Made by a program: the position numbers and the translations under genes | Shown: positions 23,812 to 33,013 of the stretch, in pieces | Layout of the letters: each line of letters starts with the position of its first letter | Numbering within the stretch: the stretch's first letter is position 1 | DNA from: Planctomycetota bacterium | Lineage (GTDB): Bacteria; Planctomycetota; UBA1135; UBA2386 | Length of the DNA stretch: 52,937 nucleotides | NCBI GenBank assembly: GCA_016873195.1 | Contig: VGXW01000003.1 | Coordinates: forward strand, 1-52,937 | Reading direction: 5' to 3' | The notes under the pieces: generated by a model | Database searches by the model: none | Told to the model about the DNA's origin: nothing | The model's input: only the letters and a program-made list of their open reading frames with translations

Positions 23812-23828
23812 GGTGCGGGGTGCGCGGT

Positions 23829-24416
23829 TCAGCCCCGATCCGCTGCGCCACCGTCCGGCCGCAGCAGCAGGCTGAGCCGCGCCAGCCCGCGGTAGACGAG
23901 GTTGCGCACCGCGCCCTCGCTGCGGCCCATGGCGCTGGCGACCTCCGGGTAGGGCAGCTCGACCAGCCGGTGCAGCAGGATGGCGTCGCGGTGGTCGGTC
24001 GGCAGCTGCTCCAGGGCCTGCTGGATCTCGAGCACGCGTTCGCGCGAGACCAGCTCGCGGCTCGGTGTCAACCACGTGACGAATGCCGACTCGTCGTCGT
24101 CGGCCGGCGTCTCGCGCGCCGCGTCCCGGGCGCCCGCCTGCCAGTAGCGCGCGCGGTCGATCAGCTTGTGCTCGGCGCGCTGGAACAGCCAGTGGCGGAA
24201 CTGCGCCTCGCTCGCGAAGTGCTGGTCGCCGAGATCCTGCAGGACCTCGCGGCAGACCGTCTGCACCAGGTCCGAGCACGATTCCTTGCCGCGCAGCATG
24301 GCGCCGCAGCGGGCGCGCAGGAACGCGCGCAGGCGGCCGAGGTGCTGCTGCAGCAGTGTCTCGATCGCGGCGCGGTCACCGCGGCTGGCGGCGCGTGCGA
24401 GCGTGGGCGAGTCCAT
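23829..24416 (-). CDS. ECF-like RNA polymerase sigma factor
   Basis: A 195-residue sigma-70 family protein from ATG 24416; the track's upstream extension is low-complexity. Region 2 spans CSDLVQTVCREVLQDL and FRHWLFQRAEHKLIDRARYW. Region 4 is EQLPTDHRDAILLHRLVELPYPEVASAMGRSEGAVRNLVYRGLARL, a helix-turn-helix. This is the planctomycete type often encoded beside a Ser/Thr kinase, as here, where the kinase is divergently transcribed from a 106-nt intergenic region. No anti-sigma gene is present, so control through the kinase by phosphorylation is the likely mode (known for such systems, inferred here). Confidence 0.9.
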   Translation of the reverse strand: MDSPTLARAASRGDRAAIETLLQQHLGRLRAFLRARCGAMLRGKESCSDLVQTVCREVLQDLGDQHFASEAQFRHWLFQRAEHKLIDRARYWQAGARDAARETPADDDESAFVTWLTPSRELVSRERVLEIQQALEQLPTDHRDAILLHRLVELPYPEVASAMGRSEGAVRNLVYRGLARLSLLLRPDGGAADRG

Positions 24417-24440
24417 GGCCGTGTCCGGCAATGGGCGCCG

Positions 24441-24446
24441 AGTATA
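24441..24446 (-). promoter_or_regulatory. Candidate -10 element (TATACT) of the sigma-factor gene
   Basis: TATACT on the minus strand, 24 nt before ATG 24416. Unlike many genes here, this predicts a short leader of about 17 nt. Confidence 0.4.
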
Positions 24447-24522
24447 GACTGGCTTCCCCGTCGCGGGGTGGCCGCCGCGCAGGGCGTGCCGGCCGCCAGA
24501 TCCTGCTGCCAGTGAGGTTGCC

Positions 24523-27500
24523 ATGGGCGAACGGAAAGTCGTGTCCGGAGCCGGACTCGAGGACCTGCTGGCGCAGTGCATGGAGCGGTTCGAGACCGAG
24601 GGCGAGGCGGGGCTGCTGGCGGCCCTGCAGCAGCACCCGCAGCATGCCGAAGCCGTGCGCGCCCGGCTCGACGAACTGCGCGCCGCCGGGCTGCTGCAGC
24701 AGGCGCCGGCACCGCACGCGCCGTTGCCACGGCGCCTCGGCGACTACGAACTCGGCGCCGTGATCGGCGGCGGCGGCATGGGCACGGTGTTCCGCGCGCG
24801 CCAGCGGAGCCTCGGCCGCGACGTCGCCGTCAAGGTGATCCGCGCCGACCGCCTGCACCTGGTCTCGGCGCGCGCGCGCTTCCAGCGCGAACTGCAGGCG
24901 CTGGCGCAGCTGCGGCATCCGGGCATCGTGCCGGTCCACGGCGGCGGCGAGGACCAGGGCATCCCGTATTTCGCCATGGAGCTGGTCGAGGGTTGCACGC
25001 TCGAGCGCGCGCTCGCGGGGCTGTCCGGCCAGAAGCCTGCGTCGTTGCGCGGAGCCGACCTCGCCGAACAGGTGGCGCTGTCGAGCGGCGGGCCCGCTGC
25101 GCCGGGCGCCGAGCTGTTCGCCGGCAGCTGGGTCGAGACCGCCTGCCGCATCGTGCGGCAGGTGGCGGCGGCGCTGCAGCACGCGCACGCGCACGGCGTC
25201 GTGCACCGCGACGTCAAACCGTCCAACATCATGCTGCAGTCCGACGGCCGCGTGCTGCTGTTCGACTTCGGCCTCGTCTGGCAGGCCGGCGCCGAACGCA
25301 TGACGCGCGACGGCGCCGTGGGCTCGCCGGCCTACATGGCGCCCGAGCAGCTGCGCGAGGCGGCGCTCGACGCGCGCACCGACGTCTACGGGCTCGGCGT
25401 GACGCTCTACGAGCTGCTGGCCCTGGAGCATCCGTTCCTGGCCAGCAGCGAGCACGAACTGCGGCAGCGCATCCTCGTCGGCGACCGCGTGCCGGTGCGC
25501 CACCGCAACCGCAGCGTGCCGTGGGAAGTGGAGACCATCTGCCAGGTGGCGATGGACCAGGATCCGGGCCGCCGCTATGCGACGGCCGAAGCGTTCGAGC
25601 ACGACCTCGCGGCCGTGCTGCAGCACCGTCCGATCCACGCCCGGCGGCCGGGTGCCCTGCTGCGCGCGCGGCGCTGGGCAGAGCGGCATCCGACCCTGGC
25701 CACGGCGCTCCTGCTGCTGCTGCTGCTCGGCGTCGGGCTGCCGACCCTGCTGTGGCGCACCGAAGCCCAGGCCAGCCGGCGCATCGAACAGCAGCGCAAT
25801 CGCGCCCAGGCGAACGAACGCCTCGCGCTGCAGGCCGTCAACCGTTTCCTGCGCGACATGGGCGGCGACGACCTGCAGTTCGTGCCGCGCATGCAGGAGA
25901 AGGGCCGGGCACTGCTCGAGGACTCGCTCGCGTTCTACGAACAGCTGTTGCGCGCGGGCGCCGACGACGCGCTGCTGCGCCTCGACCACGGCGCGGCCCT
26001 GCGCGACCTCGCCTGGGTGCAGATGCAGTTCGGCCAGGCGGAGGCGGCGCTCGCCAACTCGCTGCGGGCGATCGAGCGCCTGCTGCCGGCGCTGCAGGAC
26101 CCCGCACAGCGGGCCGCGGCCCTGTCGCTCTGCGGCTACGCCCGCTGCGAGCAGGGCACCATGCGCCGCAGCCTCGGCCACTGGGCCGAGGCCGAGGCCG
26201 CGTTCCGCATGGCGCTCGACGACTTCGCGGCCCTGGCCGCACTCGGCACGCACGGGCGCAGCGCGCGCGCGGGCGAAGCGGACGTCCAGCAGCGGCTCGC
26301 GAGCCTGCTGCGCGAACTGGGCCGGATCGAGGAGGCCGTTCCCGGCTACCAGCGAGCCCACGAACTGCTGTCGGCGCTGGTCCCCGAGTTGCCCGAGGAC
26401 GAGCACCTGCCCCTGCGGCTGGCGCAGGTGCACCACAGCCTCGCGCTGGTCCGTCTCGGCAACGGCGATCGCGCCGCTGCCGAGGCGCACGGCAAGGCCG
26501 AACTCGATCTGCTGGAGCGCCTGCGGCAGCGCCCCGGACGGTTCGGCGGCGTCGACCTGCAGTACGGCAACGCGCTCGTGCTGCTGGCAGGGTTCCACGA
26601 CGACCGCGGGGACCTCGACACGGCGCGGCAGCACTTCGCGACGGCGGTCGCCGCCATCGAGCAGGCCCTGGCGGACTTCCCCGGCGCGGTGGGCCTGAGC
26701 CAGGGGCTGGGCAAGGCGCTGGCGGCGCAAGGCGAGTTCCTGTGGCGGGCCAACCAGCGCGACGCGGCGTGGACGGCGTTCGAGCGGGCCACGGGGCTCC
26801 TGGCACCGCTGCCGGACCCGGCCGGCGCCGAGGAGGCTCCGAGCTTCGATCGCGTGCGGCTGCTGCGGCGCATGGCCACCGCGCGCCGCGAGGCCGGGAA
26901 CGGCGAGGCGGCCGAGACGCTGCTGCGGCAGGCCGTCGCCGAGGCCGCCGGCGCGTCGGCCGTGCACCGGCAGGTGGTCGCCTACCGGATCGAACTGGCG
27001 CGCTGCCGCAACGACCTCGGCATCCTGCTGTCGCGCCGCGCACAGCTCGAGGAGGCCGAGCGGGAGCACGAAGCGGCGCTCGCGTTGAAGCAGGAACTGG
27101 TGCAGCAGTTCCCGGCGCGCCCCGCCTACCGCCAGAGCCTGGCCGCGAGCTGGAACAACCTCGCGCGGATGCGGCAGCAGCGCGGCGACCCGGACGGCGC
27201 GCGGCAGGCCTACGAGCAGGCGGTGGCCGAGAAGGACGCGGTGCTGCGCGTCGACCCCGCGGTGGCCGAGTCGCACCACAGCCTCGCCAGCAGCTTGCAC
27301 AACCTCGCCGGCCTGTGGCTCGAGCAGAAGCAGCCGGCGGCAGCGCAACCGCTGCTGCAGCGCGCGGCGGCCTGCGCGCGCGACGCGGTGCGCCTGAACC
27401 CGTCCGACCGCGGCTTCCGGCGCCAGTTGGTGAACACGTGCGAGGCGCTGTCCTGGGCGCACCTGGCTCTCGGCACGCTCGATGCCGTGTTGCCGCTTGC

Positions 27501-27756
27501 CGCGGAGATCGTGGCCGCCGACGCCGGCGATGCGGTCGTGCCCGTGCGCGCGGCGATGCTGGCGGGACGCGTGCTCGGTCATGCCGCGGTCACCGCGGAA
27601 CTGCGGGCGCGGTGCGAACAGGACGGCGTCGGCTGGCTGCGCGAGGGAATCCGCCGCGGCTACGCCGACAAGGCCACGCTGCAGCAGAGTGACTACCTGG
27701 AGCCGTTGCGGCGGCTGCCCGCGTTCGCGGCGCTGGTCGAGGCGATCGGGAAGTAG
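24523..27756 (+). CDS. Transmembrane Ser/Thr protein kinase with TPR sensor region
   Basis: A 1077-residue PknB-like kinase. The kinase domain is at about residues 70-370: GGGGMGTVFRARQ, VAVKVIRADR (Lys), catalytic HRDVKPSNIML near 226, DFGLV near 247, and GSPAYMAPEQL. An unusual ~35-residue insertion (GLSGQKPASLRGADLAEQVALSSGG) sits between the ATP lobe and the catalytic loop. One membrane helix (TLATALLLLLLLGVGLPTLLW, about 389-409) is followed by a long exported TPR region. The TPR repeats are typical of planctomycete kinases that flank ECF sigma genes. It starts 107 nt from the divergent sigma factor, with a modest GAGG ribosome site. It likely senses an envelope signal and phosphorylates that sigma factor (inference). 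Confidence 0.92.
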   Translation: MGERKVVSGAGLEDLLAQCMERFETEGEAGLLAALQQHPQHAEAVRARLDELRAAGLLQQAPAPHAPLPRRLGDYELGAVIGGGGMGTVFRARQRSLGRDVAVKVIRADRLHLVSARARFQRELQALAQLRHPGIVPVHGGGEDQGIPYFAMELVEGCTLERALAGLSGQKPASLRGADLAEQVALSSGGPAAPGAELFAGSWVETACRIVRQVAAALQHAHAHGVVHRDVKPSNIMLQSDGRVLLFDFGLVWQAGAERMTRDGAVGSPAYMAPEQLREAALDARTDVYGLGVTLYELLALEHPFLASSEHELRQRILVGDRVPVRHRNRSVPWEVETICQVAMDQDPGRRYATAEAFEHDLAAVLQHRPIHARRPGALLRARRWAERHPTLATALLLLLLLGVGLPTLLWRTEAQASRRIEQQRNRAQANERLALQAVNRFLRDMGGDDLQFVPRMQEKGRALLEDSLAFYEQLLRAGADDALLRLDHGAALRDLAWVQMQFGQAEAALANSLRAIERLLPALQDPAQRAAALSLCGYARCEQGTMRRSLGHWAEAEAAFRMALDDFAALAALGTHGRSARAGEADVQQRLASLLRELGRIEEAVPGYQRAHELLSALVPELPEDEHLPLRLAQVHHSLALVRLGNGDRAAAEAHGKAELDLLERLRQRPGRFGGVDLQYGNALVLLAGFHDDRGDLDTARQHFATAVAAIEQALADFPGAVGLSQGLGKALAAQGEFLWRANQRDAAWTAFERATGLLAPLPDPAGAEEAPSFDRVRLLRRMATARREAGNGEAAETLLRQAVAEAAGASAVHRQVVAYRIELARCRNDLGILLSRRAQLEEAEREHEAALALKQELVQQFPARPAYRQSLAASWNNLARMRQQRGDPDGARQAYEQAVAEKDAVLRVDPAVAESHHSLASSLHNLAGLWLEQKQPAAAQPLLQRAAACARDAVRLNPSDRGFRRQLVNTCEALSWAHLALGTLDAVLPLAAEIVAADAGDAVVPVRAAMLAGRVLGHAAVTAELRARCEQDGVGWLREGIRRGYADKATLQQSDYLEPLRRLPAFAALVEAIGK

Positions 27757-27965
27757 GGCGCCGGACCGGCGCCATGCGGCCGTCCCACCGGGGGGATCCT
27801 CGCCGCCAGCCGCGCCACGGACCGCACGGCCTGGGCCTGCCGCACCGCGGCGCGGCAGAGCACGAGAACAGGTCGTAGCCGCACGCGGCTCCCGACCGGG
27901 ACGCCTGGTGCGAGCGAGGCTGCTCCCGGCACCGAGCCCGCGGTCTCCGCTGCCCGAGGGCTCCC

Positions 27966-28255
27966 ATGCGCACCCTGCTCACCTGCACCTTGCTCGCCTT
28001 CCTGTCCGCACCGCTCTCTTGCCAGGTCACCGGCCGCACGATGCACCTGCTCGCGCCGGCCGTGCTCGGCCAGACCGCGCTGTTCGGCATGTCGCACCCG
28101 CCGGCAGCCGCGGGCTCTGCGCGATGGGCGGGCTCCTGCTGTGCGCGTTCGGGCACCTCGGCACGCTCGAGGTGCTCGGGCTCGACGGCACGCGGCTCTG
28201 CGCGCAGGTCGCAGTCGCGCAGATCGCTCAAGTCGATTCCGGATTCTGCCGATGA
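27966..28255 (+). pseudogene. Frameshifted short secreted protein
   Basis: The start ATG gives a signal peptide and mature N-terminus ([20 protein letters not shown], then [20 protein letters not shown]) in one frame. Around 28105-28120 the coherent sequence jumps to another frame: [20 protein letters not shown], then [21 protein letters not shown], with a stop at 28255. The first frame runs on without a stop into the chemoreceptor, producing the misleading 848-aa ORF in the track. Together the pieces look like a short version of the C-terminal module in other secreted proteins here. It is either a decayed gene or a sequencing indel. Confidence 0.6.
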
Positions 28256-28322
28256 CGCGGAAGCTCGACGCGTCTGCGCCCGAAGGCCCCGGCCGAGCCT
28301 GATCCCCCACGAAGGTGCTGCC

Positions 28323-30512
28323 TTGACCATCCGCGCGCGGCTGCTCGTCGTTCTGATCCTCTGCGGCGTCCTGCCAATGGTCGGCATCGGCCTGTTCGCC
28401 TGGCAACGCACCGCCACCGGCACGGCAGAGCTGGCCGCCAGCGCCAAGGACGCCTTGCGCAAGCGCGCCGAGGGCGGGCTGACCAGCGTCGCCGCGGCGC
28501 GCAGCGGCTACATCCAGCACTACCTCCAGAACGTCGCCGCGCACGTGCAGAGCCTGACGGACGACCCGCACTGCGCAGAGGCAATTGCCGCGCTCCAAAA
28601 GGCGATGTCGGAGTTGGTGCCGAAGCAGGCTGACGGCGCGGTCGACGAGGGCACCGTCGCTGGCCTGCGCCAGCAGCTCGGCACCTTCGTGCAGCGCGAG
28701 TTCGGCGGCGAGTTCGCTCGGCGCAACGGTGGCCAGACGGCCGACCACGGCGCCATCCTGGGCGCCATGGACGCGACCACTGTCGCCGCGCAGACGGTGA
28801 TGGGGGCCCGCAACCCGAACCCGCTCGGCAAGAAGGACGAGTTCCTGCCAGCGGCGCACGTGGACGGGTACGCGGCGGCGCACTGGCAGGCGCATCCGAA
28901 GTACCTGCAGGTACAGCGCGGACGCGGCTATTACGACCTGTTCCTGATCGACACCGATGGCCGGGTCGTCTACACGGTGTTCAAGGAGATGGACTTCGCC
29001 TCGTCACTTCGCGACGGGCCATGGGCGAAGTCGAACCTGAGCGAGCTGTTTCGGCGTCTGGCCGCGTCGCAGGGCAAGCAGGTGCTGCTGGCGGACTACA
29101 AGCCGTACGTGCCGTCGTACGGCGACCCGGCGAGCTTCGTCGGTGCGACGGTAGAACGCGACGGCAAGCGGGTCGGCTACCTCGCGGTCCAACTGCCGCT
29201 GGACAGGATCGCAGCGGTGATGGGGGACACCGAGGGGCTGGGCGAGACCGGGGAGTGCCTGCTGGTCGGACCCGACGAGCTGTTGCGCTCGAACTCGCCG
29301 CGCAATCCACAGCAGACGGTCGTGGCGTCGTTCCGCGACCCGCAGCGCGCCAGGATCGATCTGGAGCCGGTGCGACAGGCGCTGGCCGGCAAGGCGGGGG
29401 TCGAGGTGGTGAGGGACGGCCGCACCGGACGCGAGGATCTGGTGGCGTGGCGGCCGTTCGAATTCCTGGGGGTGCGCTGGTGCCTGCTGTCGCGCATGGC
29501 GACCGACGAACTGTTCGCGCCGATCAGGGCGATGGACGCGCAGGCCACCGACGTGGTGCACCGGTTCCTGTGGGGCAGCCTCTGGGCGACGCTGGCAGCC
29601 GCGGCAGCAGTGGCGGTCATCGCCCACCTGCTGGCGCGCCGCATCGCCGGGCCGCTGTCCAGGTTCATCACCAGGCTGACGGAGGCGGCCGAGCAGGTCG
29701 CCAGCGCCAGCACGCAGGTGTCGTCAGCCAGTCAGAACCTGGCAAGCGGTGCCAGCGAACAAGCGGCGAGCATACAGGAGACCTCGGCGACGCTGCAGGT
29801 GATGGCCGACAACAGCAAGGCCAACGCCCAACGGGCCCGCCAGGCCGAGGCGCTGGCGAGAGCGGCGACCGAGCAGGCCACCGGCGGCGAGGCGGAGGCG
29901 CGCCAGGTCTCGCAGCGAGTCGGCGAGAGGATGGCCAACCTGGGCCAGAGCATCGATGCGATCAGGCGCAGTACCGAAGCCACGGCCAAGATCGTCGACA
30001 CGATCGACGAGATCGCATTCCAGACCAACCTGCTGGCGCTGAACGCGGCCGTCGAAGCGGCACGGGCCGGCGATGCTGGCAGGGGCTTCGCGGTGGTGGC
30101 GGAGGAGGTGCGCAATCTGGCCCACCGCAGCGCCGAGGAGGTCAAGCACACGTCGCAGCTGATGCAGGAGGCGCGCGACAACACCGAACGGATCCAGTCC
30201 GTAGCCAAGGAGGTCGAACAGTTCCTGCAGCGGTCGGTATCGACCATGATCGTCGACACGTTCCAGCAGACGGTGCAGAAAACGCAGCAGGTGGCGGCGC
30301 TGATGGGCGAAGTGTGCATGGACAGCGACAAGCAGGCCGGCAACGTCGAGCAGATCAGCTTCGCCGTCACCCAGATGCAGCAGGTCACGCAGACCAATGC
30401 CGCTGGCGCCGAAGAGTCGGCGGCGGCCAGCGAGGAACTGTGCGCGCAATCGGTCGAGACCCGGAAGGTGGTTGCCGACCTGCAGGGCCTGGTGCACGGC
30501 ACGGGCGCTTGA
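28323..30512 (+). CDS. Methyl-accepting chemotaxis protein
   Basis: A 729-residue chemoreceptor starting at TTG 28323 with GAAGG 7 nt upstream; this avoids fusing it to the upstream pseudogene. Order: TM1 ([20 protein letters not shown]), a ~380-residue periplasmic domain with Cache-like strands ([50 protein letters not shown]), TM2 near residues 415-437, a very short HAMP-like piece ([11 protein letters not shown]), and a signalling domain. The hairpin tip [20 protein letters not shown] and [16 protein letters not shown] are canonical for CheA/CheW coupling. No che genes are nearby, so it is an orphan receptor. The ligand is unknown; Cache domains usually bind small metabolites. Confidence 0.92.
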   Translation: MTIRARLLVVLILCGVLPMVGIGLFAWQRTATGTAELAASAKDALRKRAEGGLTSVAAARSGYIQHYLQNVAAHVQSLTDDPHCAEAIAALQKAMSELVPKQADGAVDEGTVAGLRQQLGTFVQREFGGEFARRNGGQTADHGAILGAMDATTVAAQTVMGARNPNPLGKKDEFLPAAHVDGYAAAHWQAHPKYLQVQRGRGYYDLFLIDTDGRVVYTVFKEMDFASSLRDGPWAKSNLSELFRRLAASQGKQVLLADYKPYVPSYGDPASFVGATVERDGKRVGYLAVQLPLDRIAAVMGDTEGLGETGECLLVGPDELLRSNSPRNPQQTVVASFRDPQRARIDLEPVRQALAGKAGVEVVRDGRTGREDLVAWRPFEFLGVRWCLLSRMATDELFAPIRAMDAQATDVVHRFLWGSLWATLAAAAAVAVIAHLLARRIAGPLSRFITRLTEAAEQVASASTQVSSASQNLASGASEQAASIQETSATLQVMADNSKANAQRARQAEALARAATEQATGGEAEARQVSQRVGERMANLGQSIDAIRRSTEATAKIVDTIDEIAFQTNLLALNAAVEAARAGDAGRGFAVVAEEVRNLAHRSAEEVKHTSQLMQEARDNTERIQSVAKEVEQFLQRSVSTMIVDTFQQTVQKTQQVAALMGEVCMDSDKQAGNVEQISFAVTQMQQVTQTNAAGAEESAAASEELCAQSVETRKVVADLQGLVHGTGA

Positions 30513-30526
30513 GCGGGCGCCTGTAG

Positions 30527-30694
30527 ACGGACCCGAAGTCGCGGCACCTGTCCTCCTTCTGCAGCCGCGACCGCAACCGCATGAAGGTGCTCGTCGCCGA
30601 CGAGTCCGGCATGTGGGTGCTGAGCAAGCGCCTCGACCGCGGCACGTTCGCCTGGCCGGCGTTCGCTGCGGACGTGGTGAAGATCGAGTATCGG
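30527..30694 (+). pseudogene. Remnant of IS66-family accessory gene tnpB (orf2)
   Basis: A reading frame without its own start contains SRHLSSFCSRDRNRMKVLVA then GMWVLSKRLDRGTFAWP. This aligns by eye with the central part of IS66 TnpB (…GHLFxFCNRRRDRLKVLxxD…RLExGRFxWP). The N-terminal and C-terminal thirds are missing, and no transposase gene or terminal repeats are seen around it. It is a decayed insertion between the chemoreceptor and a Uma2 gene. Confidence 0.65.
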
Positions 30695-30843
30695 CCGCAG
30701 CAGCTGCCGCGCCCACCGAGAACAAGGACGACGACGAGAAGGACGAGCCACTGGCGCCCTCGGCACGGCCGCAGCCGCCGCAGGGGGGCTGGCTTTTCCG
30801 GGATTTCCGTTAGTTTCTGCATCGCGGCAAACCACCAGGAGGC

Positions 30844-31524
30844 ATGAGTCACCTGATGACGACATCTCCCAGAGTCCCGGTCCTTCGCGCGGGCGACACG
30901 CTGACGCGCGACGAGTTCGAACGGCGCTACGCGGCGATGCCGGACCAGAAGAAGGCCGAACTCATCGCGGGAGTGGTCTACATGCCGTCGCCCGTCCGCT
31001 TCACGCAGCATGGCCTGCCGCATCGGTTGCTCGCAGCCTGGCTCACCGACTACGTGCGCGGGACCCCGGGCACGCAGTGCTGCATCGATGCGTCGGTGCG
31101 CCTCGCCCCGCGCGACGAGCCGCAGCCGGACCTCGCGCTGTTCCTGCTGCCGCCGCACGGCGCCGTGCGCGTCGGCGCCGACGGTTTCCTCGTGGGGCCG
31201 CCCGAACTCGCCGTCGAGGTCGCCGCGAGTTCCGTGAGCTACGACCTGCACCAGAAGCTGGCCGCCTACGAAGCGGCCGGCGTGCGCGAGTACCACGTGC
31301 TGCGCGCCGAGGACGCGGAGGTCGACTGGTTCGTGCTGCGCGGCGGCGCCTACGCACGGCTCGCGCCGGACGGCGAGGGCGTGCTGCGCAGCGAGGCGTT
31401 CCCCGGACTGTGGCTCGACGTGCCCGCCTTGCTGCGCAACGAGGACCCGGGCCTCGCGGCGGCGGCCCGGGCCGGCCTGCAGTCGCCCGGGCACGCTGCG
31501 TTCCGCGCGCGGCTCGGCGGCTGA
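30844..31524 (+). CDS. Uma2 family (DUF820) putative endonuclease-fold protein
   Basis: A 226-residue full-length family member. LTRDEFERRYAAMPDQKKAELIAGVVYMPSP is the classic N-terminus, followed by the nuclease-like core with Asp in EPQPDLALFLLP, Glu in PPELAVEVAASSVSYD and Lys in HQKLAAYEAAGVREYHVL. AGGAGG lies 1 nt before ATG 30844 and 13 nt before the in-frame ATG 30856, so either may be the start. Downstream at 32471 is a shorter paralogue with the same C-terminal FPGLWxDVPALLR motif. The exact role is unknown. Confidence 0.88.
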   Translation: MSHLMTTSPRVPVLRAGDTLTRDEFERRYAAMPDQKKAELIAGVVYMPSPVRFTQHGLPHRLLAAWLTDYVRGTPGTQCCIDASVRLAPRDEPQPDLALFLLPPHGAVRVGADGFLVGPPELAVEVAASSVSYDLHQKLAAYEAAGVREYHVLRAEDAEVDWFVLRGGAYARLAPDGEGVLRSEAFPGLWLDVPALLRNEDPGLAAAARAGLQSPGHAAFRARLGG

Positions 31525-31537
31525 CCCCGCGCGCAGG

Positions 31538-32317
31538 TCACCGCGCGGGGAGCGGCCCGCACCGCCACGGGGCCGAGGCGTCAGCGCGCTCGGCGACTTC
31601 GCCGGGCTGCAGCCGCGCGCCGAGTTCGCGCAGCGACGGGTCGACTTCGACGAGGCGCCCGATGCCGACCACGCGCAGGTCGGAGCGGTGCGAGCGCCCA
31701 CAGAGGAACGACCATTCGCCGCGCTCGTCGTGCACGACACAGAGCACCGGATGCGTGCCCCCGAGCACGTGCGAGCACACGAAACCGCGCCCGTGCGCCT
31801 GCTCGGTGAACGGATCGTGCGCACCCTGCAATCCGAGCCAGCCCGCGGCGCGGTGCCGATCGACGCCCGCGCGGCACTCGTGCACGAACGGATGGTCCGG
31901 CGCGCCCTCGAAGCGGACCTCGGGCCTTGTCTCGGGTCCGGTGAGCCGCACGGCGAGCGGCAGGCCCTGGGTCTCGGGGTAGCCGGGGATCGAGTTCGCG
32001 AGCCGGCCCGCGAACGGGGCCTCGCGACCCTGCTCCGCCGCGTCCCAGAGTTCGCGGATGCGCGCGAAGACGGCCGCATCGACCTCGGCCCAGACGCCCC
32101 AGTGCAGGCCGCCCGGTTGCCCGCCGACGGCGACCGGCAAGGTGCAGCGCACGAACCAGCGCGGCTCCTCGTCCGGCAGCGCGATGCGGCACAGGTCGTC
32201 GGTCGCCTGCGCGAACGCCTTCTGCCGTGCTGGCCCGAGCCTGACGAACGGGTCCGGCCGCGCGAACGTGGGGTCGAGCAGTTCGTGCTGGGCCCCACAG
32301 CGTGGGCAGTTCGCCAT
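31538..32317 (-). CDS. DUF2199 family protein with N-terminal zinc-binding CPxCG
   Basis: A 259-residue cytoplasmic protein. It opens MANCPRCGAQHELLDPTF, half of a zinc ribbon, and continues with the DUF2199 core: RWFVRCTLPVAVGG, HWGVWAEVDAAVFARIRELWD, FAGRLANSIPGYPETQGLPLAVRLTG. A second part (HRAAGWLGLQGAHDPFTEQAH ... GRGFVCSHVLGGTHPVLCVVHDERGEWSFLCG) looks like the IMM11/DUF4262-style or cold-shock-immunity domain often seen in such proteins, but this was not verified. ATG 32317 is chosen at the conserved cysteine motif; ATG 32326 is also possible. It is convergent with the Uma2 gene at 30844. The biochemical function of DUF2199 is unknown. Confidence 0.7.
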   Translation of the reverse strand: MANCPRCGAQHELLDPTFARPDPFVRLGPARQKAFAQATDDLCRIALPDEEPRWFVRCTLPVAVGGQPGGLHWGVWAEVDAAVFARIRELWDAAEQGREAPFAGRLANSIPGYPETQGLPLAVRLTGPETRPEVRFEGAPDHPFVHECRAGVDRHRAAGWLGLQGAHDPFTEQAHGRGFVCSHVLGGTHPVLCVVHDERGEWSFLCGRSHRSDLRVVGIGRLVEVDPSLRELGARLQPGEVAERADASAPWRCGPLPAR

Positions 32318-32426
32318 GCCCGGCATCGTGCCACTTCGTTGCCTTCCCTGCTGCGTCCAGGCCAAGGAACGGCCACGCTACGTAGAACTCCGCATCCAGA
32401 GGAGCCATCGGCTGGCCGATTCGACG

Positions 32427-32453
32427 GCCGGCCCCGTCCCTGTCACGGGGCCG
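32427..32453 (+). promoter_or_regulatory. Perfect 10-bp hairpin just upstream of the small Uma2-like gene
   Basis: CCGGCCCCGT and ACGGGGCCGG form an uninterrupted stem with a 7-nt loop. The 3' arm ends 7 nt before a GGAGGT ribosome site. It could be a leader structure affecting translation or the end of an upstream transcript. Confidence 0.4.
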
Positions 32454-32470
32454 GAACCCCGGAGGTGCGG

Positions 32471-32992
32471 ATGGTGGTGGTGATGCAGGAACTCGACCTC
32501 GCGCGCGCGTGCGAAGTGCTGACCGAAGCGCTGCGCGCCTACGTGCGGGCCACGCCGGGCACGCTGCTCAGCATCGACCGCCTCGATCCGCAGTTGGCCG
32601 CGCAGGCCGCAGTCGAGATCCCAGACCTGCTGCTGCACGTCGTGGGTCCGTCGCGCGACAGCGAAACGCCGCTGCAGTTCGTCGCCGAGGTCGCCGCGAT
32701 GCCGCTCGGGCGCGCGACCGAGGCGACGCTGCGCCACTACGCGCACCTCGGCGTCGGCGAGTTCCTGCACCTCGGCGGTGGGCCGGCGGGCGCCGAGTGG
32801 TTCGTGCTGCGACACCACCGCGACGGGCGCCGCGAACTGCCGGCCGATGGGGTCCTGCACAGCGAGGAGTTCCCGGGCCTCTGGATCGACGTGCCAGCGC
32901 TGCTGCGCGCGGACGGTGTGGCGCTGCAGGCGGCCGTGCACGCGGGCGTCGCCACGGCCGACCACGCAGCGTTCTGCCGTCGCCTCCACTGA
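32471..32992 (+). CDS. Short Uma2-like paralogue lacking the N-terminal part
   Basis: A 173-residue protein. The C-terminal half parallels the Uma2 protein at 30844: GVLHSEEFPGLWIDVPALLR versus GVLRSEAFPGLWLDVPALLR, then a similar HAAF-RRL ending. Instead of the usual ELIDGVV N-terminus it starts MVVVMQELDLARACEVLTEA. The candidate nuclease Asp (IPDLLLHVVG) and Glu (QFVAEVAAMPLG) survive, but the lysine motif is altered (RATEATLRHYAHLG). GGAGGT precedes ATG 32471 by 4 nt and ATG 32483 by 16 nt. It may be a degenerated or specialised copy. No function can be assigned. Confidence 0.6.
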   Translation: MVVVMQELDLARACEVLTEALRAYVRATPGTLLSIDRLDPQLAAQAAVEIPDLLLHVVGPSRDSETPLQFVAEVAAMPLGRATEATLRHYAHLGVGEFLHLGGGPAGAEWFVLRHHRDGRRELPADGVLHSEEFPGLWIDVPALLRADGVALQAAVHAGVATADHAAFCRRLH

Positions 32993-33013
32993 CCTGCCCC
33001 GAGGTGCGCGCGC

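Noticed and set aside
27966-30512. 848-aa ORF as a single chemoreceptor gene
   Set aside because: The first ~119 codons are a frameshifted unrelated exported gene. The receptor has its own TTG start with GAAGG upstream.
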